Part shown: in pieces, positions 12,138 to 23,105 of the stretch
How positions within the stretch are numbered: position 1 is the first letter of the stretch
Layout: each line of letters starts with the position of its first letter
Source: Magnaporthiopsis rhizophila
Lineage: Eukaryota > Ascomycota > Sordariomycetes > Magnaporthales > Magnaporthaceae
Length of the DNA: 64,000 nucleotides
Assembly (NCBI GenBank): GCA_003049465.1
Contig: PYSS01000029.1
Span: forward strand, 241,149-305,148
Direction of reading: 5' to 3'
Notes under the pieces: model-generated
Database searches by the model: none
Seen by the model: only the letters and a program-made list of their open reading frames with translations
Told to the model about the DNA's origin: nothing
Made by a program: the position numbers and the translations under genes

Positions 12138-13751
12138 ATGTCCAAAAGAGACGGCGACGATGGCGTCGTGCCCGCCGTCAAGGGCGACGGCTCGCCACAT
12201 GACAGCTACGTCGCCAACGACCCCTCCGACGCAGAGACGGCCGGCGTCCAGTCCTACGCCTACGACGAGAAGCAGAAGCTGGGCGTCACGGGCGCCGTCT
12301 TCCTGATCCTGAACAAGATGATCGGGACGGGCATCTTCTCGACGCCGTCTAGCATCTTCGCCGCCACGGGCTCCGTCGGCGTCAGCCTGATGCTGTGGGT
12401 CATCGGCGGCGTGCTCACGTTTGCGGGCATCAGCGTGTTTATGGAGTTTGGGCTGGCCATCCCGCGCTCGGGCGGTGAGAAGAACTACCTGGAGCGCGTG
12501 TACCGGCACCCGCGCTACCTGGCCTCGTGCGTGCTGGCGTCGCAGCTGATCCTGCTGGGCTTCTCGGCCGGCAACGCGCTCGCGTTTGGCCGCTACGTCC
12601 TCTTCGCCGCCGGCGGGCTGGGCCAGTCGTCGCCCGACGGCTGGCAGGCGCGCGGCATCGGCGTGGCCTGCGTCACCTTCTCGGTGCTGCTGCACGTGGT
12701 GCTGCCCAAGTGGGGGATCCGGCTGTTCAACGTGCTGGGCATCTTCAAGGTGGTTGTGCTGCTGCTCATCGTGTTTTCGGGCTTCGCCGCCCTCGCCGGG
12801 CGCCGGCTCGTCGACGACCCGCGCAACTTCGACAACGCCTTCGCCATCGAGGATGGTGACGGCTACGGCAACGGCGGCGTCTACGGCTACGCCAACGCGC
12901 TCCTCAACATCGTGTACAGCTACAAGGGCTGGGAGAACGCAAACTACGTCGTGGCCGAGCTCAGGAACCCGCGCAAGACGCTCGCCGTCGCCGCCCCGCT
13001 GGCCGTCGGCGGCGTCACCGTGCTCTACGTGCTCGCCAACGTCGCCTACTTCGCCGCCATCCCCAAGTCGGACCTGGCAAAATCCGAGGTGATCGTGGCC
13101 GGCCTCTTCTTCCGCAACGTGTTTGGCGCCTCGTCCGCCGTGCGCGCGCTCCCCGCGCTCGTGGCGCTGTCCAACCTGGGCAACGTCCTGGCCGTCAGCT
13201 TCGCCCACGCCCGCGTCAACCAGGAGTTCGGCAAGGAGGGCCTGCTGCCGTTCAGCCAGTTCTGGGCCTCGGTCAAGCCCTTCAACACGCCCGCCGCCGC
13301 CCTGTTCCTGCACTGGATCGTCACCGTCATCGTGGTCGTCGCGCCGCCCGCGGGCGCCGCCTACAACTTCATCATCAACCTGTACACGTACCCCGGCGCC
13401 TGGATCAACGCCTTTGTGGGCGCCGGCCTCATCTACCTGCAGTGGAGCAAGAAGGAGAACTGGACGAGCCCGTGGCACACGTACCTGCCCGTCAGCGTCC
13501 TGTACCTGCTTTGCAACATCTTCCTGGCCGTCGTGCCCTTCATCCCGCCCACGAGCAGCTGGAACGAGGATGGGTACCCGTACTACGTCTTCCCCATCGT
13601 CGGCGTCGGCGTGCTGATCCTGGGCGCCATCTATTGGGTCGTCTGGACGCGGCTATGGCCGCGTCTGGGCGGCTACCGAATCGAGGCCGAGCGGGTTATT
13701 GATGAGCACGGCGACGAGGTTGTTCGGTACCGGAAGGTTCATCTACACTAG
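12138..13751 (+). CDS. Mup1-like high-affinity methionine permease
   Basis: Single exon, 537 aa from the ATG at 12138 (context GAAATGTCC); the in-frame sequence upstream has no ATG. A hydrophilic N-terminus of about 45 residues is followed by about twelve membrane segments of the L-type amino acid transporter group. The first segment has the APC signature LILNKMIGTGIFSTPSSIF, followed by FMEFGLAIPRSGGEKNYLER. The late block FVGAGLIYLQWSKKENWTSP is typical of fungal Mup1/Mup3-like permeases. In yeast these proteins import methionine (and cysteine) at the plasma membrane. The N-terminal lysines could be ubiquitination sites, as in Mup1; this is inference. Length matches Mup3/Mup1. Confidence 0.85.
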   Translation: MSKRDGDDGVVPAVKGDGSPHDSYVANDPSDAETAGVQSYAYDEKQKLGVTGAVFLILNKMIGTGIFSTPSSIFAATGSVGVSLMLWVIGGVLTFAGISVFMEFGLAIPRSGGEKNYLERVYRHPRYLASCVLASQLILLGFSAGNALAFGRYVLFAAGGLGQSSPDGWQARGIGVACVTFSVLLHVVLPKWGIRLFNVLGIFKVVVLLLIVFSGFAALAGRRLVDDPRNFDNAFAIEDGDGYGNGGVYGYANALLNIVYSYKGWENANYVVAELRNPRKTLAVAAPLAVGGVTVLYVLANVAYFAAIPKSDLAKSEVIVAGLFFRNVFGASSAVRALPALVALSNLGNVLAVSFAHARVNQEFGKEGLLPFSQFWASVKPFNTPAAALFLHWIVTVIVVVAPPAGAAYNFIINLYTYPGAWINAFVGAGLIYLQWSKKENWTSPWHTYLPVSVLYLLCNIFLAVVPFIPPTSSWNEDGYPYYVFPIVGVGVLILGAIYWVVWTRLWPRLGGYRIEAERVIDEHGDEVVRYRKVHLH

Positions 13752-16286
13752 ACGTAATCGGGATTTCGTTTTTTTCTCTTCCTTTTTTTTTTTATTTTTT
13801 ATTTTTTTTTTTTTTCTGTGGCTCCCTGAGAACTTTCGTTGCTCCCGAGGTGGAACACGGGACTCAGTTTTCGATAGTTTGATGAAAGATGAGGAGTGTC
13901 GCTATGACCCCTTTTTTGATGGCAGAAGAGATTGCTTGATGGGAAAGTCTTATGCGTGCTTATAATACCCGTCAACGCTTTTTCCTATTGTGTTTTCATC
14001 ATCGCCGTTAAATTACGTCGCAATGCATCGCGAGGGGTCCCCTGATATGATATCGGCAGTTGGTGCCCGCTGCTGTCGGTGAGAAGGCCGGAGTGTTTCG
14101 GAAAGTGGTCAATGTCAGTTGTCACGGCGTGTAGAGACAGCTGTAAGTGCTGAAACCCATACCCAAATACGATACAATCTTGTAATATACTCTACTCTAA
14201 TCTCGGTAGGTGCGTACCTACCATAGGGTGACATGAAAAAAAAAAAAAAAAAAAAAAAAGGGAAAAAGAAAACAAAAAGAAGACGCTGATCAAATTATGA
14301 CGTGGAGCTCTCCGAAACCAGAGCCGCAACCTTGCCAAGCACCAGACAGCAAGACTATTGATGCTTGTCTAGCGCCCGACGCTACGCTGCGCTAGCAAAA
14401 CCGCGCGGAGAATTCGCATTTGGCTTTTCTCGCGCGCCGTCATAGCCCGTAGTACGCCCGACCGTTGCGGCTCCCCTCCCGTCACTAGCACAGCGGGTTC
14501 CTTTGAGTGACGGGCAACGATCGACATGCACCACGTGTGGTGCCACATGCTTTTGCTGCTAGACGCAAGCGAAGGGGAGATGAGGTGGTTAGATATTTCT
14601 TTTCTTTTTGGTTATCGTCGCCCATAGGTTTCGATGCGTCCTGCCCTGCCTTGCATAAGATGACGAGACACTGACCGTCAGCCAGACAGATACGGATATC
14701 TCCGCGATAAGCGACGAGCGTGGGGACGGGCAAGGCATGCCCGGCCTTGGTTGTTGGCGCCCTGGGGATTGGGTTTATCGGCCCACCACATACCACCTAC
14801 AGTACCATCTATACGCTCGGATATCGCGGGGGATCCGACCCGACGCGACACGATACGGACAGAGTTACGTCGGTGAGGGAGCCGCCAGCCCCCAGAAATG
14901 GCTCGCGGGACCTTGGGGCGGCAATCGAAGCGAGGTGGCTTAGACCCAAGATAGGTACGCCAGACCAGAAGCGGCGACCGAAGGGGTTAGACGATAATTT
15001 CGACGCAGCCGGGCATGCCGTGAATTGCTTGCAAGACGATTCGCAAGAGCCGCCCCGGCTTCTTTTTTGCTTGCTTTGTCTCGACAGGGGCCTGCCCGCT
15101 GGTCCCGGATGAAGCCGACTGGGCGCCTCAAACACAGGGCTAGCTAACCTGGCCATGTCTCAGCCTTACTTTCTTGTTTGCCAGACTCAGGCCATGTCGG
15201 AGAAGCGCGATTTCGATCTCGCCTGCTCGATGGAGGTCTGTGGTTATGGCATGGCGTTTTAAAACACCGCCCTTTTCCGTTGGTGGTGGCGAGCTGTGCA
15301 GCTGCTGCTGCAAGTCCACGACTCGCGGTGGCAGGTACGATACCCGGGGAAGGAACGAAACAAACAAAAAAGAGGCGGCAGTTCGCTCCGAGATTATCGG
15401 TCAGGCCGGGGTGTCCCCGCCCAGGTGGCGGGACACTTTGAACTTTAAATCTGGTCTCCGTATATGGAGTAGCAGTGGATCAGACGAAAAGAGAAACACT
15501 CTCATCCTGAGCACCCTGCCGTTCGAACTCGGCTGTTTCCTTAACTTTTTCCGTGTCTACCATCCTGGATCGTCGACTTCCCCGCAATGGGTGCCGCCCC
15601 TGTCGTAGCGCGTGTGTTGAGGCGTAATTTTCCTTTCCCATTCGACCTTCTCCCCGTCTTCGAACACACCTTACTAATAGTCATCGTCGAGCGATGGCAA
15701 TATGTTATGCTTCCCGTCCGTTCCGCCGTATTACTTTTATACCTTGTTGTTGATGCTGTGTTTTTTTATTGACCACACCAGCCGAGCCAAGCAAGTCACG
15801 AGGACTTGACTCGACCGACCCCCTTTCACCGCCCCCGAATCGTCTGCTCAGCCCTGGATATCTAGATCTGGATCTGGATCTAATAATAATAATATCAAGC
15901 CAAGAAACAAACAAAACTAGACCCCGATCACGGACAGATCGCGACGGTTGTTGGACATCCCCAGTTTCGCCAAGCAAAAACGGAACGTCTAAGTGGCCCG
16001 CTCTTTGAGACGCGAACCGCCGACTCGGGACGCGACTATATCCCGCATCATCAAAGGTCGCGAAAAAATAAACGCCGACGACAAACTGGCTTCCCTCGCT
16101 GGTCCTCGCCTTTCCTCTTTCTCTATCACGCAAACATGTCGACTGCGACCGCATAGCAGCCTTTTGCTTCTTAGGACAGCGTAGCTGAGCACGCTCCCAG
16201 GGGGCACGGGGTGTGAAGCGGAGGAGGCGGGGGCTGGGGAGAGGAGGGTAGGAAGGGGAAGAGGGGAGTAGAGACAGAAAAAAAGG
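13752..16286. other. Intergenic: 3' flank of permease, upstream of PTH11-like gene
   Basis: A poly-T stretch at about 13768-13815 follows the permease stop. A perfect 7-bp hairpin GGTAGGT-GCGT-ACCTACC lies at 14205-14222, just before a poly-A tract at 14236-14259. A short GATCTG tandem is present at about 15865-15881. No coding sequence is supported. Confidence 0.4.
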
Positions 16287-18257
16287 ATGAATCAGGGCGG
16301 ACGTCTCGACCAATTCCTGGCCCGCGACCCAACGTTTCCCGGAGAGCTCTGGACTTGGTTCTGCATCGGGACTACCGTCATGATACTCCGGTTCGGCGTG
16401 AGGCTTCGCATGGCGGGAATTGTTGGTCTCGCGGCGGACGACTACTTTATGGTTCTAGTGAGTGATCATGGCGTGCCCGCTTGCTGTTGCTTGTCTTTGT
16501 CCCCCCGCCCCGCCACGTCTGGGTGCTAACGGTGCGGTGCCGCCATAGACTTTTGTGTTCCACGCGGCCCTAATCGCCATGGGCCTTTTGATCTGTAAGT
16601 CCCGCTTGTTGTTTGTTGGGGAGACATGGTATGGAACGCACGCGCAAGCTAACAAACAGCCATCATCGCAGACCAGTACGGGACAAACGTCGACCTCGGG
16701 CAGAGCGACATCGACCAACTTTCCGAGGGAGAGATAGTACAGCTGATGGAGGGGTCGAAATACCTACAGGCCTCGTGGTATATCTACACCTGCTTCCTGT
16801 GGTGCATCAAGGCCTGTGCCCTGTCATTCTAGTAAGCGAGCAAGTGTGCTACCTACCCCTCTAGTCGAGGCGGGCGTTTTGGCGGGCTAACAGACGATAA
16901 AACCGCGATAGCCGTAGATTGACCTTCAGCCTCTGGCAGCACACGTGGGTGTTCAAGACGCTGTGCTGGGTTACGCTCTTGTCGTTCGTAGCCGTGATTC
17001 TCGTCGTCTCGCTGAGTTGTCTACCGTAAGAGCTAGCCCGCCCTCTAGAGACTGACGACAAGCTAACCAAATATCTGAACTGTTAGTTACGAAGATAACT
17101 TTTTGGTCCGACACCTTCCGCCTCCAGAATGTCTCTTCCAGAAGCAGAATCTCGTGTCAGTCGTGGCCTTGAGTAAGGGACAAAGCTAAAAACAAAAAGA
17201 GCCAAGCAAAACGGAAAGCATCCATGGCTAACCACTTGTGCAAAAAAAACCTACAATAGACGTTTTCACCGACTCGGCCATCCTCATCCTCCCCATCCCC
17301 GTGCTCCGGGACCTTCGGCTGCCCTGGTTCAAGAAGCTCGTCATCTGCCTGCTCGTGTGCTCGGGATTCTTCGTCATCACGGCGGCCGCCATCCGGCTGG
17401 CGGCCACGCTGGACGCGGCGCCGTCGGCCGTCACGATTGTGCGCTGGGGCATACGCGAGTGCGAGATTGGGCTGTTCGCCCTCTGCGCCCCGGTCCTCCG
17501 CCCGCTCTTCTCCCGCAGACTCTGGGGCGGCGCCGACGCGAGCCGCGGCAGCCGCACAAACACCGGGAGGAGCTGCTGCTTCTCGTCGCGTTGGCGTGGA
17601 GGAGGAGGAGGATCGGGCACGAGGATAGGGACGGGCACGTGGGACGTTGAGGCAAACCGACGCTCGAGCGCCGCCGACTCGCCCAGCGAAACGCCACGGC
17701 GGCACCAGCGGCGGCAGCGGCAGCAGCAACAAGAGTGGGAATTTCAACAGTACACAGGGCGGGGGCGGCTGGATACTGGGGAGGGGAGCTCGTCGCGGCC
17801 GGACAGGGAAGGGGATACGGAAAAGTCGCAGGAGCGGGGCAGGAACGTCGTCGGATTAGTGGTTCCTGATGTGGGCTTGGTGGAGCAGAGCGGCCCGTCG
17901 TCGCTGCAGCCCGTCGACGTTGATGATGTCGTCGGCGACCCCATGGCGGTCGAGTGTGTTGTGGCTGGGAGCGCCGAGGACCGCATGGAAAAGAGGCTGC
18001 CTGCGACCCGGGCGTTTTACGGTGTGGATGATGATAATAGGCGGGAGAAAAGCCGGCGGGGCTGCTGACACTTGTGTTTGCTTGATAGCGCTAGCAGTTA
18101 TCAAGATGATGATTATGAGCCGCAGAGTGGTGTCGTGGGATGGATTACCACGCACGTGGATGTCACAACGCGCAAGCAGCAGGCCAGGCACCGCGACAGG
18201 TCTTCGCGGAGCGTTGTTGGTGTGCCGAGGAGGTGGGTTTATCGGGAACGGCCGTAG
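16287..18257 (+). CDS. PTH11/rhodopsin-domain integral membrane protein
   Basis: Six exons keep frame: 16287-16457, 16549-16594, 16660-16831, 16912-17025, 17087-17172 and 17260 onward, each with GT..AG borders and CTAAC-type branch points. The protein starts MNQGGRLDQF and carries about seven membrane segments. Family landmarks of the fungal rhodopsin/PTH11-like group are GLAADDYFMVL, FTDSAILILPIPVL, and WGIRECEIGLFALCAPVLRPLF. Relatives include GPCR-like surface sensors; the ligand is unknown. No CFEM domain is present. The long Arg/Gly/Gln-rich tail is cytosolic by prediction. Read straight through, the frame stops at 18066-18068 (465 aa). A further exon in the same frame, ending 18255-18257 after GWITTHVDVTTRK, would be reached if an intron removes the stop (donor possibly GTGTGT at 17954, acceptor near 18088-18097). 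I favour the longer form weakly. Confidence 0.75.
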
Positions 18258-18420
18258 CGGCACAGCCCCCGGTTGCAGCCCGGTACGGATACCACTTGCA
18301 ACCAACATCCTCCCAGCCACGACGGCAACAGGTGACTGCGGTAACTAACCGCGAGTTTCGCCGGGTTGGACATGACGAAGACCCCAGGAAAGTCGCCGAC
18401 GACGTCTATCTCAACGTTCG

Positions 18421-18468
<48 letters not shown>

Positions 18469-19390
18469 AAAAANAAAAAAAAAAAAAAAAAAGAAATGAA
18501 AAAGAACTTCCAATCATTCTATAGCGCTAACAAAGGAGTGGGTAAATCACCCACCGCGAAATGCTCGTCACCAACACTCTCCCAGCGACAGTCCAAGCTC
18601 TCGCCGCTCCGCCGTCCAAAGGCCGGCCACACCATCTCCAGCCACAAAGCTCAACACGCCCGATACCACCACTGTCGGGGACGCCAAGACAGGGGAACTT
18701 ATTCCTCGCGGACATGATGCTGCCTCAAGACGAACCACCGGGCTGCAGCCTTGTGCTGCCTGTAAGCACCCCGAGCGTCGATGTCGATCTACTAGCGCAG
18801 AGCGGGCGCGCGCGGGGTAACGGAAACGGTTCGCGTGGCTGGATATGGCTGATGCTCGGGTTTTTTTGGGCGGCGCTGGCGGGAGGGGTTCCGGGGAGGG
18901 CTGGTTCGTCTGCTCAAGGGATGGGGTGGGTTTGGGCAGGGGAAGTTCTTTTTTTGGCAAAGGAGGAAAGCAGGTCTAGGCGAGGGGCGGCTACGCAGGA
19001 CTTGGAGCTTTGCTTGATGGGGGTTTTTGTTTGCTTAACGTATGAGGTTTGGGTAATGTATTACTGGATCTTGAGGGTTATTGTTTATCTTGCTCGTTTG
19101 ATTGTGTGCAAGGAGGAAGGCTAGCCTGGGCGAGGAGCTGTTGCGCATGGCTCTGTAAGCTGCTTGGGGATGTTTTTTTGGTGCTTTTGACAGATGGGGT
19201 TGATTGATCTCGTATATTTATTGAAACTACTGGAAGATGAACTCTCTTGCTTCCTTGTTTGTATCGTTCTATTCGGGTCCGTCGCTGGTCAATTTCGGTA
19301 TCCTCCTATGCCGCCCCTCACAACTCCGCCATCATGGTGTGCACCCAACCGCCACCAACTAACAACTGTATACAACATCAAAACACCGCC
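18258..19390. other. Intergenic with poly-A tract and a single N
   Basis: An almost pure A tract runs from 18421 to 18492 with one N at 18474. Open frames further on (around 18560-19120) have no recognisable domain. Nothing else is seen. Confidence 0.4.
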
Positions 19391-20038
19391 TCAACCCCAT
19401 AGTTCTCCCTCACCTCCCTTCGGCGGCCCAGGCCGAGGCACGCTCTCAAACGAGCGCGGCCCAACATTCGGCCGCCGCAGCACCTTCTCGTCCGGCTCGC
19501 CGGCGTCGACCCGCCGCGCCAGCTCCTCCGGGTCGACATCGACCCCGAACGGGTTCTCGGCGAACTCGGGCGACGCAAAGAACCGCGTGGCCTCTTCGGG
19601 GGTCCCGAACGCGTCCACCTGCATCTCGACCTGGTTGCCGTCCGGGTCGACGTAGTACATGCTCATGGTGGGGCCGTGGTTGACGGCCCAGACGGGTGTG
19701 ATGCCCAGGTCCTTGCGCTGGCGGTACGAGGACACCAGGTCGCGCAGCGTGGTGTAGGTGAAGGCGATGTGCTCTAGGCCGGGGCCTTTGCCTTTTTGCT
19801 GCCGGATCTGGGACGTGGGGAGGCTGCTGGTGATGGTGGGTTCGGGGAGAGAGACGATGGCGATGCGGTGGTGCTCGTCGTCGTAGGTGATAAAGGATAA
19901 CGTGTCTGTCTCAAAGGGCGAGTGCCCGCCCAGGAGTGCCTTGTAGAAGGCTACCATGGGCCTGAACTGGGTCGTGCTGAGGACGATGTGGGCGAGCTTG
20001 GCGGGAGGGAGGACGGAGGGTTTGTTGGTGGCTGCCAT
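19391..20038 (-). CDS. VOC-family (glyoxalase/extradiol dioxygenase-like) protein
   Basis: Single exon, 215 aa from the ATG at 20038 (MAATNKPSV). The upstream in-frame sequence has no ATG. The fold pattern of the vicinal-oxygen-chelate family is visible: LAHIVLSTTQFRPMVAFYKA at the start, then GLEHIAFTYTTLRDLV, and finally YYVDPDGNQVEMQVDAF with the metal-binding Glu in VEMQ. Putative ligands are His in AHIVL, His in LEHIAF and that Glu. Fungal relatives are often annotated as biphenyl-2,3-diol 1,2-dioxygenase-like, but the activity is unproven. It lies 560 bp downstream of the laccase, on the same strand. A shared role in phenolic-compound metabolism is an inference from this context. Confidence 0.8.
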   Translation of the reverse strand: MAATNKPSVLPPAKLAHIVLSTTQFRPMVAFYKALLGGHSPFETDTLSFITYDDEHHRIAIVSLPEPTITSSLPTSQIRQQKGKGPGLEHIAFTYTTLRDLVSSYRQRKDLGITPVWAVNHGPTMSMYYVDPDGNQVEMQVDAFGTPEEATRFFASPEFAENPFGVDVDPEELARRVDAGEPDEKVLRRPNVGPRSFESVPRPGPPKGGEGELWG

Positions 20039-20598
20039 TGTATCGGGGCGGGAAAGGAGCTTCAATGTATGGTTTGTGTATACGGTCGAGATGCTGGGTG
20101 TGATGGAAAGGCGTTGCTGGATGTTCCTAATAGTGACGGACTTGTGGGTTTTATATACATCTTGATCTACGGCCTCCTAATAGTCTGCAAGCCCATCTTC
20201 GTGTCTTCATTGTGGACCGCGAGATCCCTTCTGCGACCATCGAGTGGCCTTGGCGACGATGCAGCTTCGGACCAACGGCTGCAGTTGGCGTGGCGTGTTA
20301 GGCCGAGCTGGTAGTGCAGAGAAATTTCTACACTGTGCGCAATGTGAGTTTTGCTGTCTGACAAAACAGTGTTTTTATACGCGCCGCACGTTGTTGCGCG
20401 CGCGCCGCCACGCTTTCGCGTGACGAGAATCTGCTGGGCGATTTCTCGACTTTTGACGATGAATAATATTAGTCTATACTCGGAGACTTTTTTTTACGTA
20501 TGATAACGCCCTTCAGCCCCTATTCTCGACATGCCCCTCTTGTGCTTGGTAATACGGGTGCCCTGGCAGGCTCCCCCCAGCATCCCATACAACAATCA
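20039..20598. other. Upstream region of VOC gene and 3' flank of laccase
   Basis: No gene is seen. The strand orientation makes this the promoter of the VOC gene. Confidence 0.4.
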
Positions 20599-21126
20599 TC
20601 ATATGCCCGAGTCCTGCTGCCGCGCCGCCGCCTTTTGCGGGTAAAATGCCCGCCAGGCCTCGCAGTTCTTCTGCGTCGGCCCCAGGTCCATGGCGCCCGC
20701 CACCTCGCCCGGCCGCTCGAGGTACTGCACGCTCAGCCCTTGCGACACGTGCCAGGCGAGGTGGCAGTGGAACAGCCAGGCGCCCGGGTTGTTGGTCTCG
20801 AACGCCAGCACGATCCAGCCCAGCGCCGGCAGCATGGTCGTGTCGCGCCGCGTCGGGTTGTCGGGCCTCAGCGTCCCTCGGTCCTTTGCGTCGTCGTACG
20901 CCCGCGGCCGCGACCCCTGGGACGTGGGGTCTGCCGGCGGCTCGGACTGGCCGACTAGTACGAGGTCGTGGCCCTGGGGTGGTGGGTTAGTCGAGGTTTT
21001 GCGCGCGGGGAGGATAGACAGCGCGGGGCGACATGACGTCTACGTACATGGAGGTGCATCGGGTGCTGAAAATAGAACAGCCACGCACGTGGCGTGGGTT
21101 AGTCCGTTCTTGGTCAGTTCTGAGCA

Positions 21127-21170
<44 letters not shown>

Positions 21171-23105
21171 TTCTTCCAAGCAAGCCCACTTACAGGGACG
21201 GGCGATGTGTTTTGCACGATCCAAAAACTCCACTGATGGCAGGTCAACATGTCAGTAAGGAAGACAAACACAAGAAGAACACAACACTTACACTGTCTGC
21301 GGTCGGGATCTTCACCACGTTCGCCGACGTGCCCAGCCGCTCAACGGCTCCTGCCTTTATACGCGACAGCGTCGGCTCGCTCCACGACACGTTGATGGCC
21401 GACTTGTTGACCGTCCAGAACACGCGCGCCGCCTTTTCGTCCACCTTGAGCTCCAGGTTGAGGGACGACGACCGCTGCTTCCCGGGCTCGAACCGCTCCA
21501 GCGGCACTTGCCGCTGCACTATGGGCGCCAGGTCGCGGAGATCTGTGCAGTGCGCGTCCACCGCCTCGGCGTGCTGCGATGTCGCGGGTGTCGGTTTCGG
21601 CACCGGGCTGGCCTCTGCTGCTGCCTCCTGCGAACCCGGCTGCCCGGCAACGTAGCTAAAAACGGCCGCCGGGCTCGGGTTCTTGGACGAGCCGCAGTGT
21701 GTGGACCGCGAAAAGGTGACGTTAAGAAAGTAGTCGCCGGGAGCCTGATCGGCACGGATCAGCACGTCGTACCGCTGCCCGACGCCCACAAACAGGCTCG
21801 ACACGGACCGCGGCGCCACGGGCACGTAGTCGGCTGCCACAACCGTCAGCGAGTGGCCCGTCAGCGACACGCTGTATGAGTTGTCGACCGACGGGTTGAT
21901 CAGCCGCAAAAGGTGCACTTTGCCCTTCCGCAGCTCCGTGCGTGCGTATTTCCCGCCCCCGCCTTGCGCTGCGACGTTGGTCCCGTTGAACAGCACGTTG
22001 TCGCTCGGCGGCGGCGACCCCGGCGCACCGGCCACCCCCGGCGTCGACGGGTTCGCCACCCGCACCGCGATCTCGTCGGCCCCGTCGTAGTACCAGTCTG
22101 CGATCGTGTACGGGCCCAGGTCGATGTCGTAGTTGGCTGAGGCTGGGCCGCGCACCAGCATGGCGCCCAGGACGCCATTGCCGTACTGCGGAGCGGACCC
22201 GGTCAGTCGAGATCAGGATGGATCGGTCGGGCAAAATACCTACCTGGACGGAAAAGTGGCTGTGGTACCAGCCCGTGCCGTACTGCGTCGCCAGCAGCTC
22301 GTAAGTGCGCGTCCCGCCTTTTGGCGGTATCGGACACTCGGTCACGCCACCGACGCCGTCGTTGATGTTGTTGTTTATCTGGAACATGCCGTGCCAGTGA
22401 ATGCCCGTCCTGGGTTTGACTGCTGTCAGTCTAGTCGTTGCAAGATGGGAATCGGCGGGACATACCCGTTGGTTCGCAGGTTGTTCACCACGTTTATCCG
22501 TATCCTGTCGCCCCAGTCTTGCGGCATTGTCAGTTACTGTCTGCCCAACTGCTTCAGCAGTGATCGTCTTACCTGCTTCTATTGTTGGGCCTGGGAACTG
22601 GCCTGGGGACAAGTCAGCCAACTAGACCGGAATCCCACCCGTTCTCCGCCATCCACAGCATCGGCTCCCTACCGTTTACGAGCATCGCCTTCTTCTTCAC
22701 CCGTCCGTCTCCACCCACGAAATTATCCACCTCTGTTATCGTAAAGTTATACTGCCGCGTCGTCAGCTCGTTTCCTTCCTGCTAGAACAAAGCCAACCGC
22801 GCCTTCATATGACTCACCTCTCTCACGACCCCCGTCTCCGGAAACCTGACCGACCAGTCCGTATGTATGTCGAAGCTCGGGTCCAGGATCCAACAGGACC
22901 TGTTTGTCGGCGTGTTGCACGACCCGGACGCACCCGCCGTCATCTTGATGCCGAGTGTCGGCGTCCGCATGCTCGTCTCCGTTGCCTGCCCTCTCCTTTC
23001 ATGGCCGTGCTGCCCGTCAAAAGGGGCTGCGGCTGACGGGGCGACGGCAGACCACGCTAGCAAGACCGGAGCGCAGTAGGCGGCAGCGCGGCCAGGCACC
23101 TTCAT
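20599..23105 (-). CDS. Laccase (secreted multicopper oxidase)
   Basis: Nine exons keep frame: 22818-23105, 22673-22778, 22573-22602, 22466-22517, 22244-22409, 21292-22185, 21194-21232, 21048-21065 and 20599-20973, giving about 655 aa. A signal peptide (MKVPGRAAAYCAPVLLAWSA) precedes the mature enzyme. All four copper signatures are present: GIHWHGM, WYHSHFSVQ, HPMHLHGHD (split by an intron after HPMHLH) and HCHLAWHVSQGL. The residue ten after the type-1 Cys is Leu. The chain ends exactly in DSGI, the C-terminal plug typical of ascomycete laccases. It oxidises phenolics with reduction of O2. The third exon from the end is 39 nt and the next only 18 nt. The intron between these two carries a poly-T and GT microsatellite (21132-21170). 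The exon-2 acceptor reads TAGCAG, so one extra Gln codon is possible. Confidence 0.93.
21132..21170. repeat. Poly-T plus (GT)n microsatellite in laccase intron
   Basis: 27 T followed by six GT units, inside the intron between the 39-nt and 18-nt exons of the laccase gene. Confidence 0.9.

Noticed and set aside
11559..13478. Minus-strand frame of about 640 codons
   Set aside because: Antisense shadow over the methionine-permease-like gene; no domain.
18561..19124. Plus-strand frames including a PCAACKHPERRC block
   Set aside because: The Cys pattern is short and isolated, no start or splice structure supports it, and no known domain results.
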